Positions 22,680 through 35,375 are shown, numbered from the stretch's first letter. The stretch is DNA of 64,000 nucleotides from Diphasiastrum complanatum (GCA_029204225.1 CM055098.1:4017607-4081606), one strand, 5' to 3'. Numbers and translations: made by a program. The notes: generated from the sequence alone by a model not told the origin.

Positions 22680-23460
22680 CAAGCGTTGGGCAGAATGGAC
22701 TTCTGCAAGAGAAGATGGCTTGCTATCTGGATTTGATTTTTGGCTGGCTATCCTTCAAAGATTCCAAAGCTTTGGGAGTCAGTCAAAGGTGCTGCAATAA
22801 AGGAGTATTTCTCAACATATTTTCTATGAAATACCACCAATCCAAGAAAAAAACAGAGTGCTGCCAAATCAACTGGCACAGGCCACGCAACGATCATAGC
22901 AACCTTCTTAGGATCTACTCTTACTCCATCATCAGAAACAGTTCTAAGATGAGCCATATGCTTGACCTCACCTGCACTGTAAGTCAAAATGTCATCAACA
23001 AAGTTTAATTCAAATTTACCCATATATGATCTGAGCACATCATTGATCGTCATCATGAATGTGCCTAAGGCATTAGTCAATGGCATTTCAAGATACTCAT
23101 GCTGACCAAATTAAGTTCTGAAGGCAATCTCGTGTACATCCTCTTCACGCACTCTAAAATGATGGTATGCACTCTTTAAGTGGATTTTATTGAACACAGT
23201 AGCACCTAACAGATCATCTATACGTAGCATAGGGTATCGATCGTTAGCCATCATCTTGTTCAAACCTCAATAATCCACACACATATGCCATGATGCATCC
23301 TTCTTTACAAGAATGATTGGAGATGCAAAAGATAAATAACTAGGTCGTATTTGGCCTTTGACTAGATAATCATCGACCATCTATCTCACTTCCTCTTCCT
23401 CCTTAAGAATCATTCTATAAGGATGGACATCATGTCCACATGGGTGGTCTTGACTCTTTT
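22680..23460 (-). mobile_element. Ty3/gypsy RT fragment (fossil)
   Basis: Minus-strand gypsy reverse transcriptase, chromovirus-like. From 23,460 downward: VDDYLVKGQIRPSYLSFASP, the RYPMLRIDDLL region, SAYHHFRVREEDVHEIAFRT, then MPLTNALGTFMMTINDVLRS and NFVDDILTYSAGEVKHMAHL (the catalytic box region), ending near 22,748 with the palm/connection part (FFLGLVVFHRKYVEKYSFIA). No LTR, gag or integrase is attached. Broken, several breaks. Confidence 0.75.
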
Positions 23461-25958
23461 TATTCAAATGTTAGCTATGCACTCTCTTTACTCATGTACA
23501 TGCCTAAGGGCCTATTGTATTCCCTTTCATTTCATGTTGACCACAAGCTCATCCACAAGCCCAACCTTGAGCTTGTAATTGATTAGATTTGGATATAACT
23601 CATTATTTTCAAAAAAAGAATTTTTCAATAGCAGATTTACACTACAATGTAGCCTTTTGAAAAATCAAGTCTTGTATCTTTCTAAGTACAACCTTCAAAG
23701 GCTCAAGAATTATAACATAATAGCATTGAATTGTCCCAGTTTAATAAGACTCTTGTTTTGAAAAATTTGCAATAAATCTTTCTACAAGCTGATTATTGTG
23801 AACTAAATTTAGAAACTAAGCAAACACTCATATGCTACATACCTGAAGCCATTATCTCCAAGACCATGAAGCCACACAATTGATGCTAAGTGTTCAGCTC
23901 TAGGCTCAACTATGATTGGCTTACCAAATCTTGCCCTAGAGATAGCATCTTTCCACCCTATGAAATATCAAAAACAGTTGTGTGTGAAGATACATAAAAC
24001 ATGAAACAAATTGCACTAAAAGCTTGCGATATCTAAAAAGATTCAAACACAAATGTTTGCGTCTAAGTTCAAACATGTCTAGCTTGTCAAGCATTGCCCT
24101 AGGAACTGCATCATCCAAGTTGTGAGACATCGAATTCATATATTTGAATTAAAAACTATATAAAGCTATGGACATCATTCAAAAATTATACGACATTAAT
24201 CAAAAATATTACAATTGTACTAAGGTATCCAGGGCCCAATACAATCATTAAGATCTCTATATCACCTCAATGCTTGCATTGGGTCATTGTCATTTAATCA
24301 AGATGACAATGCCATGCATAACCTAATCTACCTAAATATGAGTTGAAGCTAGCTAAAGTGATCTCAAGTTACTCTCTGATCTAAAAACTAGTCCCGGTTA
24401 TGGACTACTTGGAAGGCTGGCCTACTAGGCCTATACCTGGCACATTTATGACGTGGATTGCAAGTAAACATGTATTTACTTGGTGGACATTTGTATTTTT
24501 AATCAAGTGTTATTTTTCTGGCTCTTTAGCAAAACTTCTTCCGCCACACTTGGCGGCAAAAAATAGAATAAAATAACTGCGGATTATTTTCAACAGCTAT
24601 CTTTTCTGGTAATTATTTTGGCAAATTTTCTAGCTAGTACTTGATGGATTTTCTAGTGTCTTATTTGGAGGACTAAAATGATTTTGTAGCCAAACATTTT
24701 CAGAGTTCGAAGTGATGTATAGAATATTGCAGCATTGAAGTATTCAATAGATCAGATGAAAAATAAGAGATTTATCAGTTACAAATGACTACAGAGAAGC
24801 ATACTTTCTTACATGATACTGAACGCAATAAGAAGATAGATTGATTCAGTAACTGAAAACTCTGTCTGATGCACTTCCGCTAGTAAGCAGTAAGCACTAA
24901 TAGCAATACTCTAATAGAGCTCTAAACTTTTCTAGAGATTGTAGAAGTCTTTAACGATCAGCTATTTATACTAAAGCAGTTTAAGCTCATCCAGTAGGGC
25001 AGCTTTTCAGGTCATAGATCGCAATTGGAAGTTAGCCGTAATGCGTTGTCATCCATCCAGTTAGGACTTCCCAGAAATTTATTTGCAAAGCAGTTAGGGC
25101 AAGTCTTTAGCTCCATATCAAGCGGAACAGTAACTGTCATCCTTCAACATGTTCGACTCCTTCGACTTTCGTTGGAGTCATCCGATATGTCGAAGGTTGT
25201 CCGATATGTTGGAGCCCCCTGTTGCTCAGCGATTCCCGAGTATTTCTGCAGACCGTGTAGAAACACGAATAAAACTGCAAAACTGGATAATGAAATGGAT
25301 GTAGATTAAAGATCGATTATTCGGATGGATCACTTCCGATAGTAGAACAATCCAACACATATGATGACGGGTCAGACACTAGATCGTGATTCGTTAGAGG
25401 AGCCTACCATGTAAGCCAAATTCATGCTATCAGAGGGATGTTTAGTACATCCAAAACGTTTATTGGTAGAGAAATAACCTAGTTGAGAACCTGGTTACGT
25501 TGCAAGAGCAAAGTACATCAAACCATAAACCTAGGTGTGAACTAGAGAAGATAAAAAAACGATTATGAAACATGTTCTCCAAAAAAATCTAATAGACCTA
25601 TAAATTAGATCTATGATAGGTGATTGAGGAAATACAAGAGTGCCAATTATTCAAATAGCACTATGTATGTCAAAGTACACAGGGTAGAACCACTAGAGGT
25701 ACTGGAAGATATCTTTGTCAACGAGGCCCAATGACTTCTTGAAAAGGAGAAGAGATTTAAGCTCTAGCCTCGTAACTTACCTTATGTGACCCTAGACCAA
25801 TCGGTTGCAAGAGGATTTGTCGACCATAAGTAATGTAGATGCCTCATGGTTGTAGCTAGGCATTGGGTGCAAGGTGAGGTGTGTCACAATTAGTGCCTCA
25901 TTAAGACTATCTAAAAAGATCTCACAAATCTGAGATCCATAATTCTTGTTGTGGGCCT
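23461..25958. other. Unrecognised AT-rich sequence
   Basis: No gene recognised. A perfect 9-bp stem (CATTGTCAT at 24,285-24,293 with ATGACAATG at 24,303-24,311) forms a small hairpin. Around 24,840-25,020 a minus-strand TATA-like TTTAGTATAAATAGCTG with GC-richer sequence beyond it resembles an LTR promoter, but no boundaries could be set. A plus-strand open frame at 25,025-25,309 (94 codons) overlaps this and is probably chance. Confidence 0.35.
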
Positions 25959-25964
25959 AGCCAT

Positions 25965-26322
25965 GGTAATAGGTCCTAACACCACAGTAGAGCAAACATT
26001 AACTGATCCACCCAACCTTGCCTACTCCCTGATATAGAGTAAGCCCCTCCTAGCCCAGTGTGAGGACTGATAGCATGCAACTGCCAAGTGTCGGCCACGT
26101 GGCACTGATGTGGCCGACTGCACGTCGGGACCCAACTGGGGGCCCTATCCTGCTGACAGGGTCCCTAGGCTGTGTTAGGCCCGCCATAGCTATGGACCGT
26201 GCTGGGGCACACTACTCACACTGTCTTGCCCTGTTGGTCATGTACACTGGACACGACCCTGACTGTGGTATCTGACCTATCTGTGTTCCCTAGGGTTCGG
26301 CACTGGTTACGAGCTCGTAACA
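25965..26322 (-). repeat. 3' LTR of the chromovirus
   Basis: 358 bp ending TAACA on the plus strand, paired with 31,835-32,192. It contains GC-rich blocks (about 26,075-26,190). Confidence 0.92.
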
Positions 26323-26340
26323 CTCCCTCCCCCTTAAGAA
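26323..26340 (-). other. Polypurine tract of the chromovirus
   Basis: The minus strand reads TTAAGGGGGAGGGAG next to the 3' LTR. Confidence 0.8.
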
Positions 26341-29300
26341 CCGTCTTGGTCCTCTAAGACAAAGTCTGGAAAAATCTTGCGAAGGACGCTGCCTCTTTCC
26401 CAAGTGGCATTCTCAACAGGCTGATCATTCCACTTAACCAGATATTCTCGGTATAGAGTATCACGAGTCTGCGTCTCTCTACTATCAAGAATCTCCTCTG
26501 GTTCATGTGGAGGTTGTTGAGGATCCAATGGGAGAACTAGAACACTGTCCCCTACCAAATTGTCTGATCTGGTTAAGGCTTTTCGTAACTGACTTACATG
26601 AAAGACTGGAAAAACCTTACTGCTGTGTGGGAGTTCTAGTTCATAGGTGACCTCGCCTAGTTTCCTACTGATGGTAAAGGGACCACAATACCTTGGAGAC
26701 AACTTAGCACACACTCCTGATTTGAGGGTTTTAGAGTCAACTGGAACTCTCAAGTAGACTTTCTCACCAGTGGAGAACTGCACATCCCGTCTGTGTGGAT
26801 CTGCATAATGCCTGGCTCGATCCTGGGACTGCCTAATGCTACGCTTAGCATGTTCTATCATTTGGTTTAGGTCCTCTAAAAAGTTTCTGGCTGCTTCAAC
26901 TTTTTCTTGTTTAAACCCTACAGCTGTGGGTGAGCGTGGCTGAAATCCGTACATCAGCATAAATGGGCTGTATCCCGTAGCTGAATGTTTGGTACTGTTG
27001 TAAGCAAACTCTAATATCGAGAGATACTCCTCCCAATTAGTCTGCCTCTTGCTGACGTATGCACGAAGCATATCCTCCAGCACTTGATTTACCCTTTCTG
27101 TTTGACCGTCCGTCTGTGGATGGTCGGTGGTACTCATATTAAGTTTAGTATGGAGATGATGGAATACTGCCCTCCAAAAATTTCCAGTAAACTTACTGTC
27201 CCGGTCGCTGACTATGCCGGAAGGTAGACCGTACAATTTAAATAGCCCGTCTACAAACAACCTCGCTAACTCTGGAGCTCTAACGGTTGTTTTGGTCGGA
27301 ATAAAATGAGCCATTTTGGTCAGACGGTCAACTGTGACCCATATAGCGTCATTACCCTTTTGGGTTTTAGGCAGGCCTACTATAAAATCCATGGAGATAC
27401 TCTCCCATTTACCAGCTGGTATTTCTAAGGGATGCAACAACCCTCCTGCCTTTAAACGCTCTGCTTTATTTACTTGACATTTCTGGCAACTGGTTACATA
27501 CTGGTGGACGTCCTTTTTCATACTGGGCCAGAAAAATTGCCTACGAAGAAGCTCATAGGTCTTCTGTATGCCTGGGTGTCCCGCGCTAGGATTGTCATGA
27601 CATTCATATAGGACCTGCTGCCTATAATCCTCTGAATTGGGGACACATACTCTATCTCTATAGAGCAAGTACTCATCCTGAATGGAATACTGTTTCCATT
27701 TGAATCCTTGAGTCAACTGACCCTCAACCCCTGGGGTTTGCTTGGGTAATACAGGCTCAGAATCCTCAACGTCATCTGACGACGTATACTCGGACTCATC
27801 ATCATCCTCAACGGAAGCTGCCGTATTCTTGGATGGACTGGCACCAGCCCCGGGAACTGGTTCTGGAGTCTGTAACTGTCTGTTCTGGACTGAGTTCCAG
27901 ATAATAGAGAAGAATGCATCATGCTGGCATTTCCCTCTCAAGGACTCGAGTAACTCATTACGAATCTGAGTAAAACTCAGCTCGTTTATCATAGGCATTC
28001 TGCTAAGGGCATCTGCTACTGTATTGAATTTTCCACGCCTATATCTGATAGACATGTCAAACTCTTGCATCAACTCTGCCCAACGAGCTTTCCGACCTCT
28101 AAGCTCAGGTTGATTGCAAAGGTATCTGAGACTCTCATGGTCTGTCAGGACCTCAAAGTTGGCACCATACAAATAATGCCTCCAAGTCTTAAGGGCATGG
28201 ACTATAGAAAAGAGTTCCTTTTCATAGGCACTATACCTAGTCTGTGCTGGCTCGAGTTTTTTACTCTCGAACGCAACTGGTCGTCCACCCTGAGTTAGCA
28301 CAGCACCTACTACAAAGTCGCTAGCATCTGTTTCGACCACAAATGGCTGATTGGGGTCGACGACCTTTAAAACTGGTGCTGTAGCTAAGGCTGTTTTGAG
28401 AGCATCAAAGCTCTCCTGTTGTGCGGACTCCCAAATGGACTCCTTTCCCTTCCCCTTAAGGAGATTTGTCATAGGGACTGCTGTCTGAGCATATTCCTTG
28501 ACAAATCGTCTGTAATATCCCGCCAGACCAAGAAAGATTTGAAGTTCCAAAATATTCTGAGGTCTCAGCCAACTGAGTATGGCTTTAACCTTATTTGGGT
28601 CCATCTTAATCCCATCTGAAGAGATAATGTGACCCAAATATGCTACTTCTTCAACGAAGAATTCACAATTGGATTGTTTAGCATAAAGCTTATGCTTTCT
28701 GAGCAGTCGAAACACCTTTCTGAGGTGTTTTAGATGCTCCTTCCTCGTTTTGCTGTAGACGAGGATGTCATCTAAAAATACGACTACAAACTTACCCAAG
28801 TATGGTCTGAGGACACTGTTCATCAAGGTCATAAAGGTAGCTGGAGCATTTGTGAGCCCAAATGGCATCACCTTAAACTCATAATGACCGTGACGAGTCC
28901 TAAAAGCTGTTTTCGAGACATCTTCCGATCTTATACGGACTTGATGATATCCCGATCTGAGGTCTATTTTGCTGAAAAACTTAGCCCCGTCGAGTTGATC
29001 AAACAACTCGTCTGCCCGAGGCATAGGGTATTTATTCTTAATTGTGACTTTATTGAGGGCTCTGTAATCTACGCAAAGACGCATAGATCCCTCTTTCTTT
29101 TTCACCAATAGGACTGGTGAGGCCCATGGTGAACTACTGGTCTGAATTTGGCCTTTCCCAAGATAGTCTGTTAACTGCCTAGTTATTTCTTCATCCTCTG
29201 TTCGGCTGACCCGATACGGAGGTTTAGAAACAGGTGCTGTACCTGGTACTAGGTTTATTACATGATCTACCTCTCTGCTAGGTGGTAAACCATGTGGCAA

Positions 29301-29468
29301 ATCTTCAAGAAAAACATCTTTAAATTTAGACATTAAAGTTTCTAATTTACTGATTTTCTGCTGAATAGAACTGGAAATAGAAACTTCAGGAATAAACTGA
29401 AAGTCACATAAGAATACCTGATGGTCTTCGTCTCCGATTAGCTGACAGAGTTCTGAACTGCAGACCAT
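26334..29468 (-). CDS. Chromovirus pol: RT, RNase H, integrase, chromodomain (fossil part)
   Basis: A 1044-codon open frame. RT at about residues 80-270 shows [13 protein letters not shown] and [11 protein letters not shown]. RNase H at about 350-470 shows [13 protein letters not shown] and [10 protein letters not shown]. The integrase zinc region at about 640-690 shows [18 protein letters not shown] and CQKCQVNK. The integrase core at about 700-860 shows [26 protein letters not shown] and [18 protein letters not shown]-type segment ([10 protein letters not shown]) and a chromodomain ([19 protein letters not shown]) close the protein. In the family this polyprotein is cut by the element protease; RT copies the RNA in the capsid, and integrase inserts the DNA, with the chromodomain steering to chromatin. 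An acidic Ser/Asp-rich spacer (about residues 530-580) separates RNase H from the zinc region. Confidence 0.95.
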   Translation of the reverse strand: MVCSSELCQLIGDEDHQVFLCDFQFIPEVSISSSIQQKISKLETLMSKFKDVFLEDLPHGLPPSREVDHVINLVPGTAPVSKPPYRVSRTEDEEITRQLTDYLGKGQIQTSSSPWASPVLLVKKKEGSMRLCVDYRALNKVTIKNKYPMPRADELFDQLDGAKFFSKIDLRSGYHQVRIRSEDVSKTAFRTRHGHYEFKVMPFGLTNAPATFMTLMNSVLRPYLGKFVVVFLDDILVYSKTRKEHLKHLRKVFRLLRKHKLYAKQSNCEFFVEEVAYLGHIISSDGIKMDPNKVKAILSWLRPQNILELQIFLGLAGYYRRFVKEYAQTAVPMTNLLKGKGKESIWESAQQESFDALKTALATAPVLKVVDPNQPFVVETDASDFVVGAVLTQGGRPVAFESKKLEPAQTRYSAYEKELFSIVHALKTWRHYLYGANFEVLTDHESLRYLCNQPELRGRKARWAELMQEFDMSIRYRRGKFNTVADALSRMPMINELSFTQIRNELLESLRGKCQHDAFFSIIWNSVQNRQLQTPEPVPGAGASPSKNTAASVEDDDESEYTSSDDVEDSEPVLPKQTPGVEGQLTQGFKWKQYSIQDEYLLYRDRVCVPNSEDYRQQVLYECHDNPSAGHPGIQKTYELLRRQFFWPSMKKDVHQYVTSCQKCQVNKAERLKAGGLLHPLEIPAGKWESISMDFIVGLPKTQKGNDAIWVTVDRLTKMAHFIPTKTTVRAPELARLFVDGLFKLYGLPSGIVSDRDSKFTGNFWRAVFHHLHTKLNMSTTDHPQTDGQTERVNQVLEDMLRAYVSKRQTNWEEYLSILEFAYNSTKHSATGYSPFMLMYGFQPRSPTAVGFKQEKVEAARNFLEDLNQMIEHAKRSIRQSQDRARHYADPHRRDVQFSTGEKVYLRVPVDSKTLKSGVCAKLSPRYCGPFTISRKLGEVTYELELPHSSKVFPVFHVSQLRKALTRSDNLVGDSVLVLPLDPQQPPHEPEEILDSRETQTRDTLYREYLVKWNDQPVENATWERGSVLRKIFPDFVLEDQDGS

Positions 29469-29499
29469 AGGGCTGTTGGGAACATCATGCTCCCCCTGC

Positions 29500-29945
29500 A
29501 GCTAGATCTCTCGGCCTTTATGCTGAAAGCTGAGGGTGTTCTCCTGATAGTTTCTGTGGAGGGAAGGTCCTAAACTGTAGAGCCAATCTCTCCCGAGAAC
29601 AATATCTGTTCGATCCAGGTGCATTATCTGAAAGTTTATTTCATCTTGGTACCCCTGAATACCAAGATTTAACTTACTTACCATAGTTTCCCATATTTTT
29701 TTGTCTTCACCCTTAGCTAATGAAACTATGTACCTATGCTAACTAGGTACTTCTGGTAGTTTAAGCTTTTTAACCAGGGTGTGGTTGATGAAATTATGGG
29801 TTGCCCCATCATCAACCATGACTCTTACTGACTGGTTACCAACTTTCCCATGCATACGTACTAGGTCATGCGGCCCAAAGCTGAAGGGTCTCGCTAGCAT
29901 TGCAGAGGTCAGCTGGCAACAGTGTTCATGATCTTCATGATACAC
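29500..29945 (-). pseudogene. Chromovirus protease region (fossil part)
   Basis: Retropepsin-like segment between gag and RT: VMVDDGATHNFINHTLVKKL (active-site region), then VLGRDWLYSLGP, the conserved ILG-type motif near the protease end. Its position between knuckle and RT is the standard gypsy order. Confidence 0.8.
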
Positions 29946-31120
29946 TTTGATCTCGGAAGCTGCCGAGTCACTGGGGAAACATACAGTCTGAACAAGATGA
30001 ACTTGTTTTTATCTTTTTTATCTTTTTTAGTGAAAGGCCCCTTGGGACACTGTCTGACTGTGTGTCCCTTGCCCATACACACAAAGCACAAACGTTCTTG
30101 TTTGGCTTTCTCAAAATCATCTGGTTTTAAGGGCTGTATGAGTGAAGGGCGTTTCTGAGGAGCTTCACCTTTAAATTTATCTTCTTTCTTTCTTTTTAAA
30201 AATTTCTTTTTATATTGAAAGTCTTTCTGAGGAAGCTGCTCAGAAAGTGGTTGTTGTCTCGCTCTCTTCCTACCCACTGAATCATCATAGATTTGAGCAT
30301 ATCTGAGAGCTTGCTCAAGGGTAGTAGGCGAGTTTCTCTGGACCTCTACTTTATATTCATCTTTGAGGCCACGGACAAATCCCCTGATTTTTTGATAGTC
30401 ATCCATATTTTTAATCTTTAAAATTGCTTCTCGATACTGCGAGATATATTGGATGAGGGACTTGTCCATTACTGTTCTTTCCCAGGCTTCCCAGGCTCTA
30501 TCAAGTTCATTCTCTGGTGGAAATTCTCTTAGGAAAGCTTCTTCAAAAGCTTTCCATGACCGGGGAGTCTGCCCAGTCTCCTGGAGATTTAACCACCACT
30601 TATAGGCCATAGGCCCTAAAGAAAGACTGGCCTCAATTGCTTGCAAATGGTCAGGGGTCTGTTTAAGAGCATGAATGTTCTTCCATTTGCTGAGAAAAGT
30701 TTGTAGAATATCTGCATTTCTATCCTTCTCTTCCCCATTAAAAGTAGGAGGCTTTAAATCTTTAAAAACACTGGGGTGAGATCGTAAAGTCTCACCCGAA
30801 ACTGATGGAAGTGGAGAAGGGGATAACTAAGAAGTGGAGGGAAGGCTTCCTTTCGCGGAACTCAAAATCAAGTTTTTGAGTTCAGCGAACGAGTCGTCCA
30901 CACTGGATTTGAAATTGGCTAATGCCAACTTCAGTTCATCCACTTCTGTTACCAATTGGAGGAACTGCTCCTTGGTAACTAGTTCGTCGAGTTCTTCGGC
31001 GAACTGTTCCTGTTCTTCTACTTCCATGGGTTCCTTCCCTTTCCTGTAAGCCAAGGCTTCTGTTTCAAGTTCGTCGAAGCCTCTCTCCTGGGGTTGATCA
31101 TGTCCCTGAGGAGTGGTCAT
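29909..31120 (-). pseudogene. Chromovirus gag region (fossil part)
   Basis: Gag occupies about 31,120 down to 29,960. The N-terminus (MTTPQGHDQPQERGFDELET) leads to an acidic coiled-coil-like region. The capsid domain (retrotransposon gag) shows AYKWWLNLQETGQTPRSWKA and RGFVRGLKDEYKVEVQRN. A Lys-rich stretch precedes one CCHC knuckle (CFVCMGKGHTVRQC) that would bind element RNA. Confidence 0.85.
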
Positions 31121-31819
31121 CTTCGAAACTGAAAGAGAGCTACCTTAACTTCTGAAGGAAAAAAGTCTAAAAGACTAATTTACAACTGTACAAGGGAAAG
31201 GAAAGATGACTTAGCTGTTTCTGAGGACTGTACTTCCAAAGAAAGAATGAAGAGGAACCCTTTCAGCTCTTTTCCCCAAGATTTCAGACCTGCTGTTCCG
31301 AAAAATGCCAGTTTGAAGCTTCAAAACAGTGCTAAATTTCCCGGTTTTTTGAGGATAGTAGCTCGCTGGTCTGATTGCAATCCAACTGGCTCCTTTACTT
31401 CTGATTTGAGACCCAAAAAGTATTTCAATTTCTGATTTTGGTGTCTCCCTACCCTCGCTGGCTGGACAGCTACCTGTCTGGCCCAATTTTCTAAAATTTA
31501 AGGCCCAAAACTTGCTTGAAACTCTGATCTGACTTCAAGTAGTAGGTCGCTGGTCTGTGGCAATCTAGTTTGATATTCAAACTACTGAAAAATTCTCAAA
31601 AACAGTGATGAAAAACCAATTTTTCACCTCCCTGTCCAGCGATTTACCTACAGAAGGAATTCTACTTCCTACAACTGTAAATTCTCAGTGAATTTCAAGG
31701 GTTTGAAGGCTGCACCTACAGCGATTCTCCTCCTCTAATCTTTCCTGAGAACCTGAGAAACACTTCCTATCTTCTGATAGCTTTCTCTACTGCTGCTCCT
31801 GAACTCCCTAGGATGGAGA

Positions 31820-31833
31820 TGGCTCTGATACCA
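31820..31833 (-). other. Primer binding site (initiator tRNA-Met) of the chromovirus
   Basis: The minus strand reads TGGTATCAGAGCCA one base inside the 5' LTR. Confidence 0.9.
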
Positions 31834-31834
31834 G

Positions 31835-32192
31835 TGTAATAGGTCCTAACACCACAGTAGAGCAAACATTAACTGATCCACCCAACCTTGCCTACTCCCT
31901 GATATAGAGTAAGCCCCTCCTAGCCCAGTGTAAGGACTGATAGCATGCAGCTGCCAAGTGTCGGCCACGTGGCACTGACGTGGCCGACTGCACGTCGGGA
32001 CCCAACTGGGGGCCCTATCCTGCTGACAGGGTCCCTAGGCTGTGTTAGGCCCGCCATAGCTATGGACCGTGCTGGGGCACACTACTCACACTGTCTTGCC
32101 CTGTTGGTCATGTACGCTGGACACGACCCTGACTGTGGTATCTGACCTATCTGTGTTCTCTAGGGTTCGGCACTGGTTACGAGCTCGTAACA
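31835..32192 (-). repeat. 5' LTR of the chromovirus
   Basis: 358 bp, TG...CA, paired with 25,965-26,322; followed by target-duplication copy GCCAT. Confidence 0.93.
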
Positions 32193-32197
32193 GCCAT

Positions 32198-32668
32198 CAA
32201 ACTCAAACTTCGAAGTTAGTCGGGGTGTGAATAGAGGCTAGCTGGTAAGTTGTCATGGTGGCCAAGTGGGTCACTATGCCATGTCAAGACATGTGGTGAC
32301 CGTTATTAGGGCACACTATTCCAAAAGGGTCAAAGACTTGAAGAATCAAATAAGAACTCGTAAGCTTGACAAGACTGGGTGACCAGATATTAGAATAAAA
32401 CGTAGTGCCTTGGAAGTCTACGTTTGTGGAGTCATCACTGATGAGCTTTGGAGTGATGAGAGCTTGAGGAATCATGCTTGAAACCATCGTTTCACTTAAT
32501 CGCGATTCGATGCTGATCGAATCACAATTCCAATTTGAATCCGATACGGCCATTTCGAATCTCCAAATCGGATTTTCCTTGACAAAAAAGTTTCTCACAA
32601 GAGCCAATTACAAAGGGGTTCCCGTTTTTCTCTCTTTTTTGGTTGTTCTTCGTTGTGAGAGCGTAATG

Positions 32669-32756
<88 letters not shown>

Positions 32757-34461
32757 AAAACTATGACTTATTACATATTTATGAATTATGTAAAATTTAA
32801 ATTGGAATCTCCATTGTTGAATGTTTTGAGTTCATACCTTTATATTTTAATTTTCATTGTTTCACGATTCATCTATGATTTGGCATCACATTCAGGTGTA
32901 CTGTTTTAAAGTTCAAACCCTAAAAGTATAAGGTGTCGAGTAACACGTATCAGGTAAAGTTTAAATGGTTAATCGTTAAAATATGGAATTTGAAATCTTT
33001 AATGCTTATAATTCAATCACGATACCTAATATCATCAATGCATTATGCAACTATGTTTTTGGCTTTTCTAAATTCTAGACAAATTTACAAAAAAAATTGA
33101 GTTCTGAAACCCTAAAACTGATTCACCATTACGAAAACCCTAGGACTCATTCGAACAGGTCGAATAGGCCGGTTTGGCCAATTCCTATTCAACCGATTCC
33201 GAATATGGGTCTTGCCTCCCCTAAAATGGAGAAGGCATGGCAGCCCAAGAAGGACACAGCTACCTTAATTATTAGGTCGAGTCAGTTGACAATAGGAGTG
33301 CATGTTTGTGACAAACATACGATTACAAAGTACACAAATGTTTGTAAATGAGGATTTGACATCCATACAGGCAGGAGAAGCATGGAAAGCCTTCCAAGAT
33401 TCTAAAAAATAGGCGCTTGGTTACACTTAGAGATGGTAAAGCAGACTTCACTAAGGCACACTCTCCTAGGCGCTCCACATGAGTGTGGCGATTAGGAATT
33501 TTGGGGTCCATAGGAGCACCCCAAGGCCCCAACTAACAACCATTGCAAATGCGATTTTGGAACTCCATGGCATTCGTTCATCATTTATAACAAGAGGCTT
33601 GCATGACATCAACAGCAGAGATTTTATAATTCTCATGGAGGTGCACGAGACTATGCAATCAGAATTACACTTTTTTTAGGTTACTTATAGAAGTCAATTT
33701 ACCAAAAGGAGGTCAAGTCAATTGGAGGTAGGGGGTTAAAAGAGGTGGCTTGTCCACACAAGAATTTTTTAAGGATCCAGATTTATATGTACGCATACTG
33801 ATGAAAGGATAGCATGAGGGAGAAAACCTAGCTGAGGGCCTAATTACATAGCAAGAGCATGATACATAGAACCATGGACTTGCCATCATGAGATGAGACT
33901 AAGCCAGATTGCGTAGAAACTGCTAATCATGAATGCACTTCAGACCAATCTGCATTGCGTCACTAGAGGCACAAAGATTTGGTAAGGACCTGAATCCTCG
34001 ACCCAATGAAAATTGTGTGACCCAAGGTCTGAAGAGGCAGGTAGTACCAGTGGCCTGAGATAGAGATAATGAGTGTTTCCCCTATCAAATCTTATATAGT
34101 TTTGTTCTTTCTCTATGATAACTTAATGATAGGGGTGTGGTCGACCTATTTTCATCAAAGACTCCATCGAAAGAAAGCTTATCTTATCTAGTTTTGAGAC
34201 GAATGGGCTGATTATATTCAGGAAGTGAAATTCTCGGTACATTCAGCTCATAAAACTGAATTTTTCAGGAAACATCCACCGTTTGCAAACGGAAGGCTAA
34301 GTAGCTGCAATTCACACTGCTCACGCAGGATCCAACAGAGATTCAAGGTTTTCTCGACTGCCCCAATCTTAAAAAACAATGTACAAAGCAATTGTACCCT
34401 TACTACTGAGCTACCAGTTGAAACCTGACTGTGCTAAATTCGATCAGCCATCACCATAAAT
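32198..34461. other. No gene seen; microsatellite inside
   Basis: Apart from the compound microsatellite at 32,671-32,755 I see no coding, RNA or element signature. Open frames crossing the microsatellite are simple-repeat artefacts. This may be ordinary intergenic sequence into which the chromovirus inserted. Confidence 0.5.
32671..32755. repeat. Compound microsatellite (GT)n(GA)n
   Basis: About 25 GT units (32,671-32,720) run directly into about 17 GA units (32,721-32,755) with no interruption. Confidence 0.97.
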
Positions 34462-34914
34462 TCAAAACTCACTATCGTTTTCAGAACTAGTAGAAGCCTT
34501 CAGCGATGCCCCTTCCACAACTGCCTCCTTATCTGAGCCAGAATCCATGTTGCTCCTGCTCCACCTTACCACACCACTTCCACAACTGACTTGGATCCGG
34601 GTCCTCCAAATTACGTTCGCCCAAAATTTTCTGCAAACTTTTATTGCACAAGCCCCTGCTAGTGCTGCTGCTGCTCCTCCTGCTCCTTTTGCTCTTGCTC
34701 TTAATAGCAACAGCTGATCAAAAGCAGCAGCCGCTCTCCCTGAGGATGATGACGATGACGCAGCAAGTAATTTGGTAGTAGTCTGAGGAGGAGGAGGCGC
34801 GACGATCAGAAACATTGCCCAACCCCCACTCATCTGTATTAGGAGGAGGTCATCTGTCTGACGAGGAGGAGGAGGAGGCGCGACGACCAGAAACATTGCC
34901 CAACCCCAACTCAT
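34462..34914 (-). CDS. Low-complexity 150-codon frame with internal duplication
   Basis: Not recognised. The minus-strand frame has a duplicated N-terminal module (MSWGWAMFLVVAPPPP and MSGGWAMFLIVAPPPP), then Ala/Ser-rich runs, and a Ser/Asp/Glu-rich tail ending SSENDSEF. At the DNA level the duplication spans about 34,787-34,850 and 34,862-34,925, with GAGGAGGAGG in both copies. It may be a short host gene, a decayed exon, or chance in a GC-rich triplet-repeat region; I cannot tell which. Confidence 0.25.
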   Translation of the reverse strand: MSWGWAMFLVVAPPPPPRQTDDLLLIQMSGGWAMFLIVAPPPPQTTTKLLAASSSSSSGRAAAAFDQLLLLRARAKGAGGAAAALAGACAIKVCRKFWANVIWRTRIQVSCGSGVVRWSRSNMDSGSDKEAVVEGASLKASTSSENDSEF

Positions 34915-34925
34915 CTGTCAACAAT

Positions 34926-35375
34926 TCAGTGCTCACGAAAACCAGCATAGTCTGGAACCGGCAACTTTTCCCAAAAATAGACTTAATAGATATAACGCAA
35001 TATGTTGATTTCTTAAAAATAGATAAAAAATTTATTTTGTAGTTTAGTAAAATATATGTAGTGTTCTAAACAGTTGGCTTTTGAATATATCTATGCATGT
35101 AGACTATTTTAAAATGAGAAAGTGCTACTCTATCTTATGCACAATTTTATATATAAATTACATCTGTAACTTGGCTAATTTCTAACCTTATAACACATTG
35201 TACCATACCAAGCTAAGTTGATGCCCAAGAAAAATAGTTGGATGCCAAAGATCTTCGAAATTTATGAACATATTTATTTATGATGAATATAATTTAGGAG
35301 ATCAAAAATAGTTTCAATCAATGCACTGTCTTTTAAAAAGGCTAGCCACGATAATAGACAGCAATCTTTGATACT
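34926..35375. other. AT-rich gap, nothing recognised
   Basis: Strongly AT-rich sequence without open frames or element ends that I can support. Confidence 0.5.

Larger units (their letters stand above)
25965..32192 (-). mobile_element. Ty3/gypsy chromovirus, nearly whole (fossil)
   Basis: A 6,228-bp LTR-to-LTR element on the minus strand. Both LTRs are 358 bp with about six differences by eye (about 1.7%), so it is young. The target duplication GCCAT is perfect (25,960-25,964 and 32,193-32,197). A primer site for initiator tRNA-Met lies at 31,820-31,833 and a polypurine tract at about 26,323-26,340. Parts in order: gag (about 31,120 to 29,960) with a CCHC knuckle, protease, RT, RNase H, integrase, GPY/F region and chromodomain. 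The pol region after the protease is one long open frame; overall it looks nearly whole with about four breaks. The chromodomain places it in the chromovirus clade. Confidence 0.95.

Noticed and set aside
26060-26275. Small plus-strand frame, repeated at 31,945-32,145
   Set aside because: It lies wholly within the chromovirus LTRs and is antisense to the element; its recurrence only reflects the LTR pair.
32474-32909. Several open frames with runs of VCVC, SLSL or ERER
   Set aside because: They are translations of the GT/GA microsatellite and carry no other coding signal.
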